A stretch of 64,000 nt of DNA from Opitutaceae bacterium BACL24 MAG-120322-bin51 (GTDB taxonomy: Bacteria > Verrucomicrobiota > Verrucomicrobiia > Opitutales > Coraliomargaritaceae). Below, in pieces: positions 17,581 through 26,263 of this stretch (positions within the stretch are counted from its first letter, which is position 1; each line of letters opens with the position of its first letter). The stretch covers positions 124,001 through 188,000 of the forward strand of contig CAJJBI010000006.1 of the NCBI GenBank assembly GCA_905182465.1, in the 5' to 3' direction. The notes beneath the pieces were generated by a model. It had not been told where the DNA came from. It ran no database searches and saw only the letters and a program-made list of their open reading frames with translations. A program made the translations under genes and the position numbers.

Positions 17581-19413
17581 CTATCGTGAAGGTGCTAGTT
17601 CTAGAGGATGGGCAACTTTGCGGAGGATTTCTTTGCGCTCTCGCATGAGGCGTATCTGTGTTTCGGGGTCTGAATTGATGATCTTTTGTTCCAATTTTTT
17701 AATCTGGGCTTCAACAAATTTCCGCCGAAGGCGCTCGAGGCAGAATACAATTTGTTTGGTAGGTTCTTCCACGCTGAGTTCTCGTGAGTGAATGTCGGCG
17801 AGGAGTTGTCGTTCTTCGACGCTATCGATGATGTTTTCTATTTGGTCGACTGAATCGATCATACCCTCGCGCAGTTCGGCTAGGAGGCGAGAAAGTAGCT
17901 TGCCTGTCGTAGATTTTGTATTAATCCATTCGTAATCAATAGTTTCTGAAAGTTGATCACCGTATTCTGGATGATGTAGAATGAGCCAAAGTAGCTCCCA
18001 CGTGGCCTGTGTCAATAGCGGGTCTCGCGCGGGGGTTGGGGCGGTTTTGGCGGCTTGTTCGCCCCTGAAATTAGCGCGAGGGGCGGGGACTTTTTGAAAG
18101 TCGCGAAGGGCGGCTTGCGGATCTACATTAACGAGACGTGCTGCGATCTGGATGTAGTCCTCACGGGCGACTTCGGATGGCACATGGTGGAGCAGTTCGA
18201 ATACAGCGCGCAGGGCAGTGGTCTTCTCGTGAGTCGTAGGAGCGCGGTCTTCTGGCAGGTTGTCAGCGATGAGCAGTTCAATGCCGCTTTTGGCCGTCTT
18301 GCGGAGCCCCTCTAATGCCTTGGAACCGTGTTCGCGGAGGAGGTCGTCTGGGTCGGCCTTTTCGGGGAGCAGTAGGAAACGGAATTCGAGACCAGCTTTA
18401 AAGGCGAGTGGTAGGGCGCGGAGGGCGGCTTTGCGACCAGCAGAGTCACCGTCTAGCAGGCACTCGATACTGTTCGGTTCATAGCGGCGGAGTAGGTGCA
18501 TCTGTTCGTCGGTGATGGCAGTACCTTGAGGTGCGACGGCAGTGTGTAACCCGACGGACCAGCAGCGGATGGCGTCGAGCTGACCTTCGACAAGGAGGAA
18601 ACTTCCGCCGTCTTTAAGGTGGGTGCGGGCGTGATCCATGCCAAAGAGGATACGACCTTTGTGGAAGATGGGGGTCTCGGGCGAGTTGACGTATTTAGCT
18701 TCGCGGGCAGGATCATCCTCGGGTGTCTGCGGGAGTTGGCGTGCGGTAAAGGCGACAACGCGGCCTTGCACGTCGCGGATGGGGATCATGAGGCGACCAC
18801 GAAAGCGGGACTTGAAATATTCGTGATTTCGTTCGCCATCTCGGGCGAAAAAGAGGCCCGACTTGTGCATCGCGGCGGTGGATAAGTTACGTTTTTTACA
18901 ATAAAGCGCAAAAGCATCGCGGGCGGCGGGGGCGTAGCCGATTTTAACCTCTTTAGCGGTCTCTGGAGTAAAGCCGCGCTGATTTTTCCAATAGTCGCGC
19001 ACGGGCGCGGCCTCTTTAGATTCGAGGAACTGCTGATGGAACCATGTGGTAGCAATTTCGTGCAACTCGAAGATTTGTTTGCGCAGGGAGACTTCTTCGT
19101 GGGAGGGGCCGCCTGCTTCGTATTCGAGCGTGACGTTGAACTTCTTAGCAAGGAACTCGACCGCCTCAATGAACTCGAGGTTTTCCTGCTTCATGATAAA
19201 GGAGAAGCAGTCGCCGCCTTCGCCTGTGCTGAAGCATTTATAAAAGCCGCGATCAGGGTGAACGTAAAAGGAAGGCGTCTTTTCTTGGGTAAACGGGCTC
19301 AGCCCTTTCCAAGAGCGACCTGCACGCTTGAGCTGGGCATAGGGCGAGACGACGTCGACCAAGTTGACTTGGTGCTTGAGGGTCTCGATGGAGCTTTGTT
19401 TAACGCGAGGCAA
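17581..19413 (-). CDS. dnaG: DNA primase with degenerate zinc ribbon
   Basis: Makes RNA primers at the replication fork. The 610 residues show the N-terminal zinc-ribbon region (residues 26-75), the RNA-polymerase core and TOPRIM (FLLVEGQLDAIRCW, LLDGDSAGRKAA) and a C-terminal helicase-binding region. Three of the four usual zinc ligands are replaced: the CPFH motif reads S39-P-F-T42, and C-F-x-C reads C60-F-S-T63. The surrounding sequence (EKTPSF, GEGGD) is intact, so the fold may persist without zinc. The start is TTG 19413; no ATG is available. Gene order dnaG then rpoD matches the classic macromolecular synthesis operon. Confidence 0.93.
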   Translation of the reverse strand: MPRVKQSSIETLKHQVNLVDVVSPYAQLKRAGRSWKGLSPFTQEKTPSFYVHPDRGFYKCFSTGEGGDCFSFIMKQENLEFIEAVEFLAKKFNVTLEYEAGGPSHEEVSLRKQIFELHEIATTWFHQQFLESKEAAPVRDYWKNQRGFTPETAKEVKIGYAPAARDAFALYCKKRNLSTAAMHKSGLFFARDGERNHEYFKSRFRGRLMIPIRDVQGRVVAFTARQLPQTPEDDPAREAKYVNSPETPIFHKGRILFGMDHARTHLKDGGSFLLVEGQLDAIRCWSVGLHTAVAPQGTAITDEQMHLLRRYEPNSIECLLDGDSAGRKAALRALPLAFKAGLEFRFLLLPEKADPDDLLREHGSKALEGLRKTAKSGIELLIADNLPEDRAPTTHEKTTALRAVFELLHHVPSEVAREDYIQIAARLVNVDPQAALRDFQKVPAPRANFRGEQAAKTAPTPARDPLLTQATWELLWLILHHPEYGDQLSETIDYEWINTKSTTGKLLSRLLAELREGMIDSVDQIENIIDSVEERQLLADIHSRELSVEEPTKQIVFCLERLRRKFVEAQIKKLEQKIINSDPETQIRLMRERKEILRKVAHPLELAPSR

Positions 19414-19450
19414 GTGTGGTGGAAAGTTGTTTAGCTTGGCACTAAGTTAG

Positions 19451-21151
19451 TTAGCGAAGTCGCGCGACTGCTTTTTGAGCTTCAGGGATGAGGGGATGAT
19501 TGGGCGCGATGTCGATGAAGCGGAGATAAAGGTTGCGCGCGGTGGGACGATCTTGAGAGATACGCTCGTGACCTCTGGCGATTGAGAGGGTAATCTCTGG
19601 GCTAGTCGGGAAGCGGGCGTAGGCGGTCTCCAGTTCGGCGAGAAAGTCTTCGGGTGCCTGTGAGCGTTGCGCAACGCGCAGGTAGTCGAGTGTGTAGGTG
19701 ACTTGGCGCGGCTCTAGACGGACGGCTTCGAGGGCGGTCGTTTCTGCATTATTGAGCTGCCCGTCGACAAGGTAGGCGCGCGAAAGCAGGTTCCAGACTT
19801 CGGCGCGGTTGTTGGCGATACTGATTGCTGTCCAATATTTACGAATGGCGGATTTAAAATCGCGGTCGAGCGTGGCGATCTCGGCGTCTGCCATCAGCTC
19901 TTCGACGGTCTGTGGGCGACTAATTGTGCTCAGGGCTGTGGGTTCAGGCTCCGCCTCCAAAGTAGGGAAGGCTTCCACAATTGGTGTTGGTGCTGGATCG
20001 ATGATAGTATCTGCATCGACCGCGAGGGTGGTTTCTTCGGCTGCGGATGCTTGGTCGGAGCTGACTTCAACAGTGGTCATTGGGTCGGAAGGTTCGATTG
20101 TGATGCTAGAATCGGATGCGATGGCTTTGTTGTCTTGGACGAGTGTGACATCGGCCTCTTCAATACTTTCGATTGCAGGGGCGTCAGCCATGGCCTCGGC
20201 GGCTTCCATATCAGCGATGATCTGGGCTTTGCCATCGGTTACGGCAGTTTCACTTCCCTTAGAATTTCCGTCGGATTCTAAGACTTGGGCTGCTTCGGCC
20301 TTAGCAGCGACTGCTTTGGGTTCAGCTTCTACCGCTTTTTTATCGGCCTGGGTTTTGGCTAGCTTGGCCTTTATTTCGTCCTGTGACTTTCGCCAGCGTG
20401 TGAGTTCTTGCCGGGCTTGCTCCCATTGGCTCGCTTCGACGGCCCCTGGAAATTGTGTGTCGAGTTGCGCGATTGTAGCTTCGGCGTCTGCCCAGTCTTC
20501 TTGGCGAAGATTAATTTCGAGTAGGCCAAAGAGTGCAGTCAGTGCATCCGGGTTGTCGATGTCGGCGGCCATTTTTAACCAGAACTCAGCTTGAGGTAGG
20601 TTGCCTACTTTGACGAAAAGTTGGCCAATGGCGGCTGCGGTTTCAGGTGCGGGTTTGGCTTTGTCGGGATCGACTCCTTTTAAAAAGGCGTCGAGTGCTG
20701 GTTGTAATAGGTTAGCTGCTTGGCGAATCTGGCCGAGGCGTGTCCAGAGTCGTGAGGTCATGGCCTCGGGTGTTTGCTCGGCGAGCTTTTCGAGAAGGTG
20801 GCCAGCAGGCTGATTCGCGGCATCTAGGCTTTGGTAAGTCTGGAAAAGTAGCCCGGTGTCGTTGGGGGATTGGAGGTAAGCTTGTTCAAGGAAAAGAGAG
20901 GCCATACTTGCATCACCATCGGCTGAATAGACTTGGCCTATTGATTTGAGAATCTCGATGTCGTCCGGATGCTGAGTAGCGAGTTCTTCAAGTATTTTTA
21001 GTGCTTCGGCGTTAGAGCCTTTTTCCGACAGGCTAAGTGCATCCTTGATTCGCGCCGCTTTTTTTTCTTCAGGACTGCTGCAACCTAAGAGCCAAATAGA
21101 GGTCGTGATGAGCGTGATAAAGAATACGCTTTTGAAGTTTGCTTTTAACAT
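19451..21151 (-). CDS. TPR-repeat lipoprotein
   Basis: About 566 residues from ATG 21151 (a start 14 codons upstream is possible but spoils the signal peptide). The signal sequence ends in the lipobox LLGC. TPR-like units occupy residues about 35-240 (AEALKILEELATQHPDDIEILKSIGQVYSADGD...) and again at the C-terminus (ISIANNRAEVWNLLSRAYLVDGQLNNAETTALEAVRLEPR). Between them is a long acidic, low-complexity linker rich in A/E/D/T. It is a likely envelope scaffold. It ends 37 bases before dnaG on the same strand. Confidence 0.8.
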   Translation of the reverse strand: MLKANFKSVFFITLITTSIWLLGCSSPEEKKAARIKDALSLSEKGSNAEALKILEELATQHPDDIEILKSIGQVYSADGDASMASLFLEQAYLQSPNDTGLLFQTYQSLDAANQPAGHLLEKLAEQTPEAMTSRLWTRLGQIRQAANLLQPALDAFLKGVDPDKAKPAPETAAAIGQLFVKVGNLPQAEFWLKMAADIDNPDALTALFGLLEINLRQEDWADAEATIAQLDTQFPGAVEASQWEQARQELTRWRKSQDEIKAKLAKTQADKKAVEAEPKAVAAKAEAAQVLESDGNSKGSETAVTDGKAQIIADMEAAEAMADAPAIESIEEADVTLVQDNKAIASDSSITIEPSDPMTTVEVSSDQASAAEETTLAVDADTIIDPAPTPIVEAFPTLEAEPEPTALSTISRPQTVEELMADAEIATLDRDFKSAIRKYWTAISIANNRAEVWNLLSRAYLVDGQLNNAETTALEAVRLEPRQVTYTLDYLRVAQRSQAPEDFLAELETAYARFPTSPEITLSIARGHERISQDRPTARNLYLRFIDIAPNHPLIPEAQKAVARLR

Positions 21152-21260
21152 GGGCAGGAATTGTGTTTGTTCAGTGTGTGCAGTTAGAAACAAGACAACT
21201 ACAAGTTTACTCTCGTTTACACTATATAGCTGTCAAGTGGATAGGCGTGGAGTCGGCTAC

Positions 21261-22382
21261 ATGTTTGCTTCTGCTGTCGCTTTGATCGTAATTGGCTTTA
21301 ATAGTCTTGTGAGCGCGTCTTTAGTTCCGCGGGCACCACTTGGCCTAGTTTGGGAGTCGCCGGTCGCAGAGGGCAGCCTCTACTATACAGAGGTAGAACG
21401 ATTGGTGACTGCTTATGAGCGCGAAGTTGGGCAAGTACTTATGCCAAGTGAGCGGGCAAAAGTGGCTCTTAAAATTAATACGCGAGGTCGAGCGGGACTG
21501 AGCACACCGCTGCAACTTATCCGTGCGGTTGTCGAAATGCTGGAAGCTCGAGGCTATGAGCGCCGCTCGATCTTAATTGTCGATGACTCCGCGCATAATC
21601 TGCGTGAAGCGGGCGTAATGCCCGCACTCAGTAAATCAGCGGCCAATTTTGAAGGTTGCCCTGTCTTGGCCTTAGATACGGAGCAATACTACGATGCTGA
21701 TTGGTTTTATGACAGCCCACTGCCGCCAGCTTTGATGCAAGAACCAGAACTTTTTTTAGAGACGCGGCGCGCTTCGCAGCTTGCCGAGGGCGCGGGCGGG
21801 CGGAAGAGCTTCCTTCCAAAGCCGCTACTTTTTGAAGTCGATTTCTGGATCAATCTCCCTGTCGGTGTCGACGATCCGGCGCTCGGCATCGACGGGGCCC
21901 TGGCTAATGCGACCCTTTGGAATGTTAGTAACAGTCGCCGATTCCTCGTAAACCAAGCCACTGCCTCCGCGGCTGTTGCCGAGATCGCTGCGATCCCCGA
22001 GTTGCAAGAGCGCCTCGTGCTTAATTTCGTCTCGCTGGAGCGTTACCAGTTTATCGCTGGCCCCTTCTTTAATTCGATCTATACTCGCACCGAGCCACGG
22101 CTTTGGATGAGCAGCGACCCCGTCGCACTGGATCGGCTCCTCTACGACCGGATTAATGCGATGCGTCTGCTCGAAGGCTTTCCCGAAATTGAACCGATTC
22201 CTCGGCAGTTACCCTTCGCGGCTAGTCTCCAATTAGGGGAGTTTGACCGTGGCCGCATCAAAGTGCAATTAGTCGCGCTTCCTGATGGCGGAGTGCGCGT
22301 GCGTTCGAAGCCCGCAAACGTCACGCCCTTAACTGAGCAGCCTGAGGGAAAGTCATGGCTGCGACGGATGAGGTCTTGGTAG
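21261..22382 (+). CDS. DUF362 family protein with signal peptide
   Basis: A 373-residue protein from ATG 21261; the frame extends upstream over the TPR gene's 5' end but without similarity. Residues 1-25 are a Sec signal peptide (FASAVALIVIGFNSLVSA). The body resembles DUF362: KVALKINTRGRAGLSTPLQLIRAVVEMLEARGYERRSILIVDDS, followed by VLNFVSLERYQFIAGP and SSDPVALDRLLYDRIN. DUF362 proteins often accompany iron-sulfur enzymes, but no CxxC cluster motif is visible here. Function unknown. Divergent from the TPR lipoprotein. Confidence 0.75.
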   Translation: MFASAVALIVIGFNSLVSASLVPRAPLGLVWESPVAEGSLYYTEVERLVTAYEREVGQVLMPSERAKVALKINTRGRAGLSTPLQLIRAVVEMLEARGYERRSILIVDDSAHNLREAGVMPALSKSAANFEGCPVLALDTEQYYDADWFYDSPLPPALMQEPELFLETRRASQLAEGAGGRKSFLPKPLLFEVDFWINLPVGVDDPALGIDGALANATLWNVSNSRRFLVNQATASAAVAEIAAIPELQERLVLNFVSLERYQFIAGPFFNSIYTRTEPRLWMSSDPVALDRLLYDRINAMRLLEGFPEIEPIPRQLPFAASLQLGEFDRGRIKVQLVALPDGGVRVRSKPANVTPLTEQPEGKSWLRRMRSW

Positions 22383-22466
22383 TGTGCGACAGACGACGCG
22401 ACTTTCTTAGATTCTTCGTAGAAACGCCTTGAAGTCCCCGCTAAAGCAGACTTCTTTCAAGGTTCT

Positions 22467-22841
22467 ATGCAAATCGCGGACTATTATCCGATTCTTGTTC
22501 AAATCTTAATCGCATCCAGTATTGGTGTGGTAGTACTTGTTGCGTCGCATATCTTCGGGCAGCGTGGCACGGATACTGCGATCAAAAATACACCTTACGA
22601 GTGTGGTATGCTCGCCGAAGGCTCCGGGCACGCGCGCTTCGCGGTTAAATTTTACGTCACCGCAATGCTCTTTATCCTTTTTGATATAGAGGTCGTCTTT
22701 TTGATCCCTTGGGTCATGGTTTTCCGTGAATTTCTGGCGGCAAACTTACCTATTATCATGCCAGTATTCTTCTTCCTCTTCGTCCTCATACTCGGTCTCT
22801 TCTATGAGTTAAAAAAGGGCGCAATTGAGTGGGATCAGTGA
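22467..22841 (+). CDS. nuoA: NADH-quinone oxidoreductase subunit A
   Basis: A small membrane subunit of respiratory complex I. The 124-residue protein has three membrane helices (about 10-30, 66-88, 94-116) and the conserved loop NTPYECGMLAEGSGHARFAVKFYVTAMLFILFDIE, with the Cys of the family switch loop and the DIE acidic pair. Normally nuoA heads a long nuo operon. Here no nuoB-N follows; a PTS-IIA/cyclase fusion gene starts ten bases after its stop instead. Confidence 0.95.
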   Translation: MQIADYYPILVQILIASSIGVVVLVASHIFGQRGTDTAIKNTPYECGMLAEGSGHARFAVKFYVTAMLFILFDIEVVFLIPWVMVFREFLAANLPIIMPVFFFLFVLILGLFYELKKGAIEWDQ

Positions 22842-22851
22842 TCTTTATAAC

Positions 22852-24210
22852 ATGCGCATAGATCGATACATCGCCAAATCTCGCGTCATTGACATTGAGA
22901 GCACGGATTTTGAGAGTGCGGTATCGGAATTGCTTGCAGTCTGCGACGTCACCAAAGAGCGCGGCATCACTAAGAAGGGCTTGCTCGCGGATCTGTTAGA
23001 CCGTGAGAAGCAAATGACGACTTATCTAGGTAACGGCGTTTGCTTGCCGCACGCTCGGATTAAGATGAAGCGCCCCTACATGGTCGCTGTTGGTCGTTGC
23101 CCTAAAGGGCTTGTCTACGATGGCCAGTCTGATTATGGAGATATACGTTTTATTTTTCTGCTTCTCGCCTCGGAAAATGCGCGCAACTACCTCTTCAGTC
23201 TAGCTTCTCTTGCCCGAGTTTTCCAAGACAACGGTCATATGGATCGGCTTCGCGCTGCCGCCAAGATCACAGACTTCCGCAAAGAACTGAAGCAAGTTTT
23301 CGCGGGCGAAGGTGATAAACCGCGCCGCCGTCACAACCGTTTTAACAACCTTATTTTGCGCGAAGCCGCCAAGATTGCCAAAGGCGCTCAGTGCACCTCA
23401 GTACTCGTCTTTGCTGACACCTTCGGTGGGGGAGTCGAAGTGGGTAAAACCTTTAAAGGATTTAAGACCGTAATCATCGCTCACGGCACCTCAGATGCTA
23501 TGGCTGATCGTGAAGAAATTGATGCCGTTATTCCGATTCGCGCGTATAGTAACAATCGGTTCTCGCAGTTGCGTAGTGCTGTATTGATAGGCCTTACTAG
23601 GGGAATTTTTTCCAGTAACGATCGCTTATGTTGTATCGGTGGTCTCCCGCAGAGCAACCAGTTCGATAGTATTACCGTGGTCGACGTCGAGCGCGAGTTC
23701 GATACTGCGCTCGCCAGTAAGTCCGACATGCTGCCCGTCAGCGTGAAGCCCGAAGTGATTGAGCGTGTGCTCGCAATCGCCACTGAGCTCGCGGTCGAAG
23801 GTCGCGAGGGTCGCCCCGTTGGATGCCTTTTTACACTCGGCAATTCTGAGCTTATTTCGGAATTCACGAAGCCACTCATCTTAAATCCATTCCATGGATA
23901 CAAAGACGAAGACCTTAATATCCTCAATCCCTTCATGGATGAGACGGTCAAAGAACTCTCTTCGATCGATGGTGCTTTCATTATCCGAGGTGATGGTGTG
24001 CTCGTTTCCGCGGGCTCACTCATTCATGCGCCCGATTATACCCACGATCTACCCAGCGGCCTCGGCAGTCGCCACGCCGCCGCTGCCTCCATCACACAAG
24101 CAGTCGATTGCCTTTGCATCGTCGTTTCCGGAAGCACTGGTCAAGTTACGCTCTTCCGCCGCGGAAAGATGCTACCTCTCATTGAAAAGGCGCTCATTCG
24201 CAATAGTTAG
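22852..24210 (+). CDS. PTS IIA - alpha/beta - diadenylate cyclase fusion
   Basis: A 452-residue protein from ATG 22852 (an in-frame TTG at 22825 overlaps nuoA). Residues 1-150 resemble PTS EIIA type 2/nitrogen domains, with the phosphorylatable His at H67 in NGVCLPHARI. Residues about 165-285 form an alpha/beta domain resembling the pyruvate-kinase C-terminal-like domain of archaeal DacZ. Residues about 300-452 form a DisA_N/DAC diadenylate cyclase domain, with DGA at 373-375 and GSRH at 405-408 followed by VVSGSTG. The usual RHR motif reads RHA. Predicted to make c-di-AMP from ATP, perhaps under PTS phosphorylation control. Domain calls are from motif reading; activity is inference. Confidence 0.72.
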   Translation: MRIDRYIAKSRVIDIESTDFESAVSELLAVCDVTKERGITKKGLLADLLDREKQMTTYLGNGVCLPHARIKMKRPYMVAVGRCPKGLVYDGQSDYGDIRFIFLLLASENARNYLFSLASLARVFQDNGHMDRLRAAAKITDFRKELKQVFAGEGDKPRRRHNRFNNLILREAAKIAKGAQCTSVLVFADTFGGGVEVGKTFKGFKTVIIAHGTSDAMADREEIDAVIPIRAYSNNRFSQLRSAVLIGLTRGIFSSNDRLCCIGGLPQSNQFDSITVVDVEREFDTALASKSDMLPVSVKPEVIERVLAIATELAVEGREGRPVGCLFTLGNSELISEFTKPLILNPFHGYKDEDLNILNPFMDETVKELSSIDGAFIIRGDGVLVSAGSLIHAPDYTHDLPSGLGSRHAAAASITQAVDCLCIVVSGSTGQVTLFRRGKMLPLIEKALIRNS

Positions 24211-24307
24211 GGCGCTTTGCTCTGTTAAATTTCAGGTATTAAAGCGTGAAGCTTGTCTTTGTGTTTATGAATATTTACCTTCTCATTCTCTATCTTAACA
24301 TTTTCTC

Positions 24308-25117
24308 ATGAATCGAATTGAAAAAGCCTTTGCACATGCTCGCGAAGAAAAGCGTGCCGTATTTGTCGGCTACCTCTGCGCAGGTGACCCTGACTTTGAT
24401 AGCTCGGTTGAAGCTTGTCGTGCTGTAATTGAATCAGGTGTTGATATACTAGAAATCGGGGTTCCGTTTTCCGATCCTCTTGCTGACGGATTGACCAATC
24501 AACTCGCCGCCCAACGAGCATTAGAGAGCGGTAGCACCAGCAAGAATGTGCTTAAGCTCGTCCGCGCGATTCGTGATTTCAGCGAAGTGCCTCTCGTTTT
24601 CTACACCTATTATAATTTAGTTTTTGCCCAAGGCAGTGATGCTTACGCCGAACAGGCCAAATCCGCGGGTCTCGATGGTATTCTTACGCTCGATTTACCA
24701 CCCGAAGAAGCAGACGAGCACCTCAAAGCTTGCGCAAAACACGATCTCAAGACCGTCTTCATCGTAGCACCAACCACGCCGGATAGCCGGCTAGCAATTA
24801 TCTGCAAAGCAACGACTGGCTTTGTCTACTACGTCTCCCGCGAAGGAGTGACTGGGGAACAAGCTTCAATGTCAGACAGTATTGCAGCCAACGTTTCTCA
24901 AATCAAAAAACACACTGAGATGCCAGTTGTAGTAGGCTTCGGCATCTCCAAGGCTGACCACGTTCGCACCGTCGCCCAAGCGGCCGATGGGGTCGTCGTC
25001 GGCAGTGCCATTGTTAACTGTATTGCCGAAAATCTGACCGACAAAGAAGCTATGGTGCAATCGCTTCGCGCAAAGATGGCGATGTTGCTCGAGGGCAACT
25101 CGCTAACGAAGAAGTAG
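24308..25117 (+). CDS. trpA: Tryptophan synthase alpha subunit
   Basis: Cleaves indole-3-glycerol phosphate to indole and glyceraldehyde 3-phosphate; indole passes to TrpB. The 269-residue TIM barrel shows the catalytic Glu in ILEIGVPFSDPLADG together with its Asp, the PLVFYTYYNLVFAQG strand, GLDGILTLDLPPEEAD, and the phosphate-binding GFGISKADHV and GVVVGSAIV loops. It stands alone; no trpB or other trp gene is present nearby. Confidence 0.96.
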   Translation: MNRIEKAFAHAREEKRAVFVGYLCAGDPDFDSSVEACRAVIESGVDILEIGVPFSDPLADGLTNQLAAQRALESGSTSKNVLKLVRAIRDFSEVPLVFYTYYNLVFAQGSDAYAEQAKSAGLDGILTLDLPPEEADEHLKACAKHDLKTVFIVAPTTPDSRLAIICKATTGFVYYVSREGVTGEQASMSDSIAANVSQIKKHTEMPVVVGFGISKADHVRTVAQAADGVVVGSAIVNCIAENLTDKEAMVQSLRAKMAMLLEGNSLTKK

Positions 25118-25204
25118 TTCGTTTTTTTTGATCGTGGCTTGCCCGCATGCCAGCGCCACCTGTAGTCGTGAGTGGTTGGACTCAGCTTGGAATCCTTCAT
25201 ACCA

Positions 25205-26236
25205 TTAAGCGTTCTTCTGCCCAGTGACGACTTCCATCAGCGCCTCAACGCATTCGATCTTGGCGCTGGGGATCATGCCGTGCCCTAGGTTGAAAATAAA
25301 GCCGGGCTGATTGCCAGCCTCGTCTAGTACACGCTGGGCTTCGCGGCGGGTGATCTCGGGGGTTGTCGTTAGGACAACAGGATCAAGGTTGCCTTGCACT
25401 GCTGCGCCGCTACCGATGCTTTGGCGCATATGGCGTAGATTCATTGTCCAATCAAGGCTGAGTATCTTCGCGCCTGTCTGCATGAGATCGGGAGCTTTAT
25501 GTCCCATAGCTTTGGCGTATAGTATCACGGGCACGCGTTCTTTGAGTTCCTTAATGATATGATGGATCCAGCGTAGTGACCAGGCCTCATAGTGCGTGGC
25601 GGGGCAAATCGCGCCCCATGAGTCAAAGATTTGCAGGGCGTCCGCGCCCGCGTCGATTTGCATGTGGAGATACTCAACGATGCCATCGGTCAACTTTTGC
25701 ATAAGCAGCTCAAAAAGCTCGGGCTGATCCCAAGCTAATTGCTTGATTTTGACGAAGTCTTTAGCAGAGCCACCCTCGACCATATAGCATGCCAGTGTCC
25801 AAGGAGAGCCGCAGAAGCCAAGTAATGCAGTGTCTTCGCCTAGCTTACTTCGGGTCAGGGTCAGGGCGTCGGCTACGTATTTTAGATTTTCTGCAATCTT
25901 GGTATTATCCAGGGCTTCTATCTTGGTCTTCGTGTCTAGTAGGTAGTCCATCCCGATGCCACCCTGATCGCGGAAATGGTAGCCTTGTCCAAGGGCTTCG
26001 GGAATGACTAGGATATCTGAAAAGATAATTGCGGCATCGAGTGGAAAGCGGCGCATGGGTTGCAATGTAACTTCGGCAGCCAACTCAGGTGTACGGACCA
26101 TGGTAACAAAGTCATACTGTGTCTTCAGTTCGCGATACTCAGGCAAGTAGCGCCCAGCCTGACGCATTAGCCAAATTGGCGGACGGTCGACAGGTTGTTG
26201 GTGGGCTGCAGCGAGGAAACGTTGGCGAGGAGTCAT
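25205..26236 (-). CDS. hemE: Uroporphyrinogen decarboxylase
   Basis: Removes four carboxyl groups from uroporphyrinogen III to give coproporphyrinogen III. The real start is ATG 26236 (MTPRQRFLAA), giving 343 residues; sequence further upstream in this frame is a shadow of hemF. Signatures are PPIWLMRQAGRYLPEYR near the N-terminus, the catalytic Asp in FSDILVIPEALG, and SLDWTMNLRHMRQ and GHGMIPSAKIECVEAL at the C-terminus. It starts 10 bases after the hemF stop, so hemF-hemE form an operon covering two consecutive steps, in reverse order. Confidence 0.96.
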   Translation of the reverse strand: MTPRQRFLAAAHQQPVDRPPIWLMRQAGRYLPEYRELKTQYDFVTMVRTPELAAEVTLQPMRRFPLDAAIIFSDILVIPEALGQGYHFRDQGGIGMDYLLDTKTKIEALDNTKIAENLKYVADALTLTRSKLGEDTALLGFCGSPWTLACYMVEGGSAKDFVKIKQLAWDQPELFELLMQKLTDGIVEYLHMQIDAGADALQIFDSWGAICPATHYEAWSLRWIHHIIKELKERVPVILYAKAMGHKAPDLMQTGAKILSLDWTMNLRHMRQSIGSGAAVQGNLDPVVLTTTPEITRREAQRVLDEAGNQPGFIFNLGHGMIPSAKIECVEALMEVVTGQKNA

Positions 26237-26243
26237 TACAGAA

Positions 26244-26263
26244 GAATTAGGAATTAAGAATTG
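26244..26263. repeat. GAATTAGGAATTAAG-type repeat at the hemF end
   Basis: GAATTAGGAATTAAGAATTG at 26244-26263 covers the last codons and stop of hemF (ILNS*) and part of the hemF-hemE gap. It belongs to the same A/T-rich family as sequences at 42451-42475 (cca/polA junction) and 9451-9480 (inside uvrA). Confidence 0.5.

Noticed and set aside
19809-20594. Long open frame (261 codons) antisense to the TPR lipoprotein
   Set aside because: Ser/Ala-rich shadow of the acidic low-complexity linker on the other strand; no recognisable motifs and no start context.
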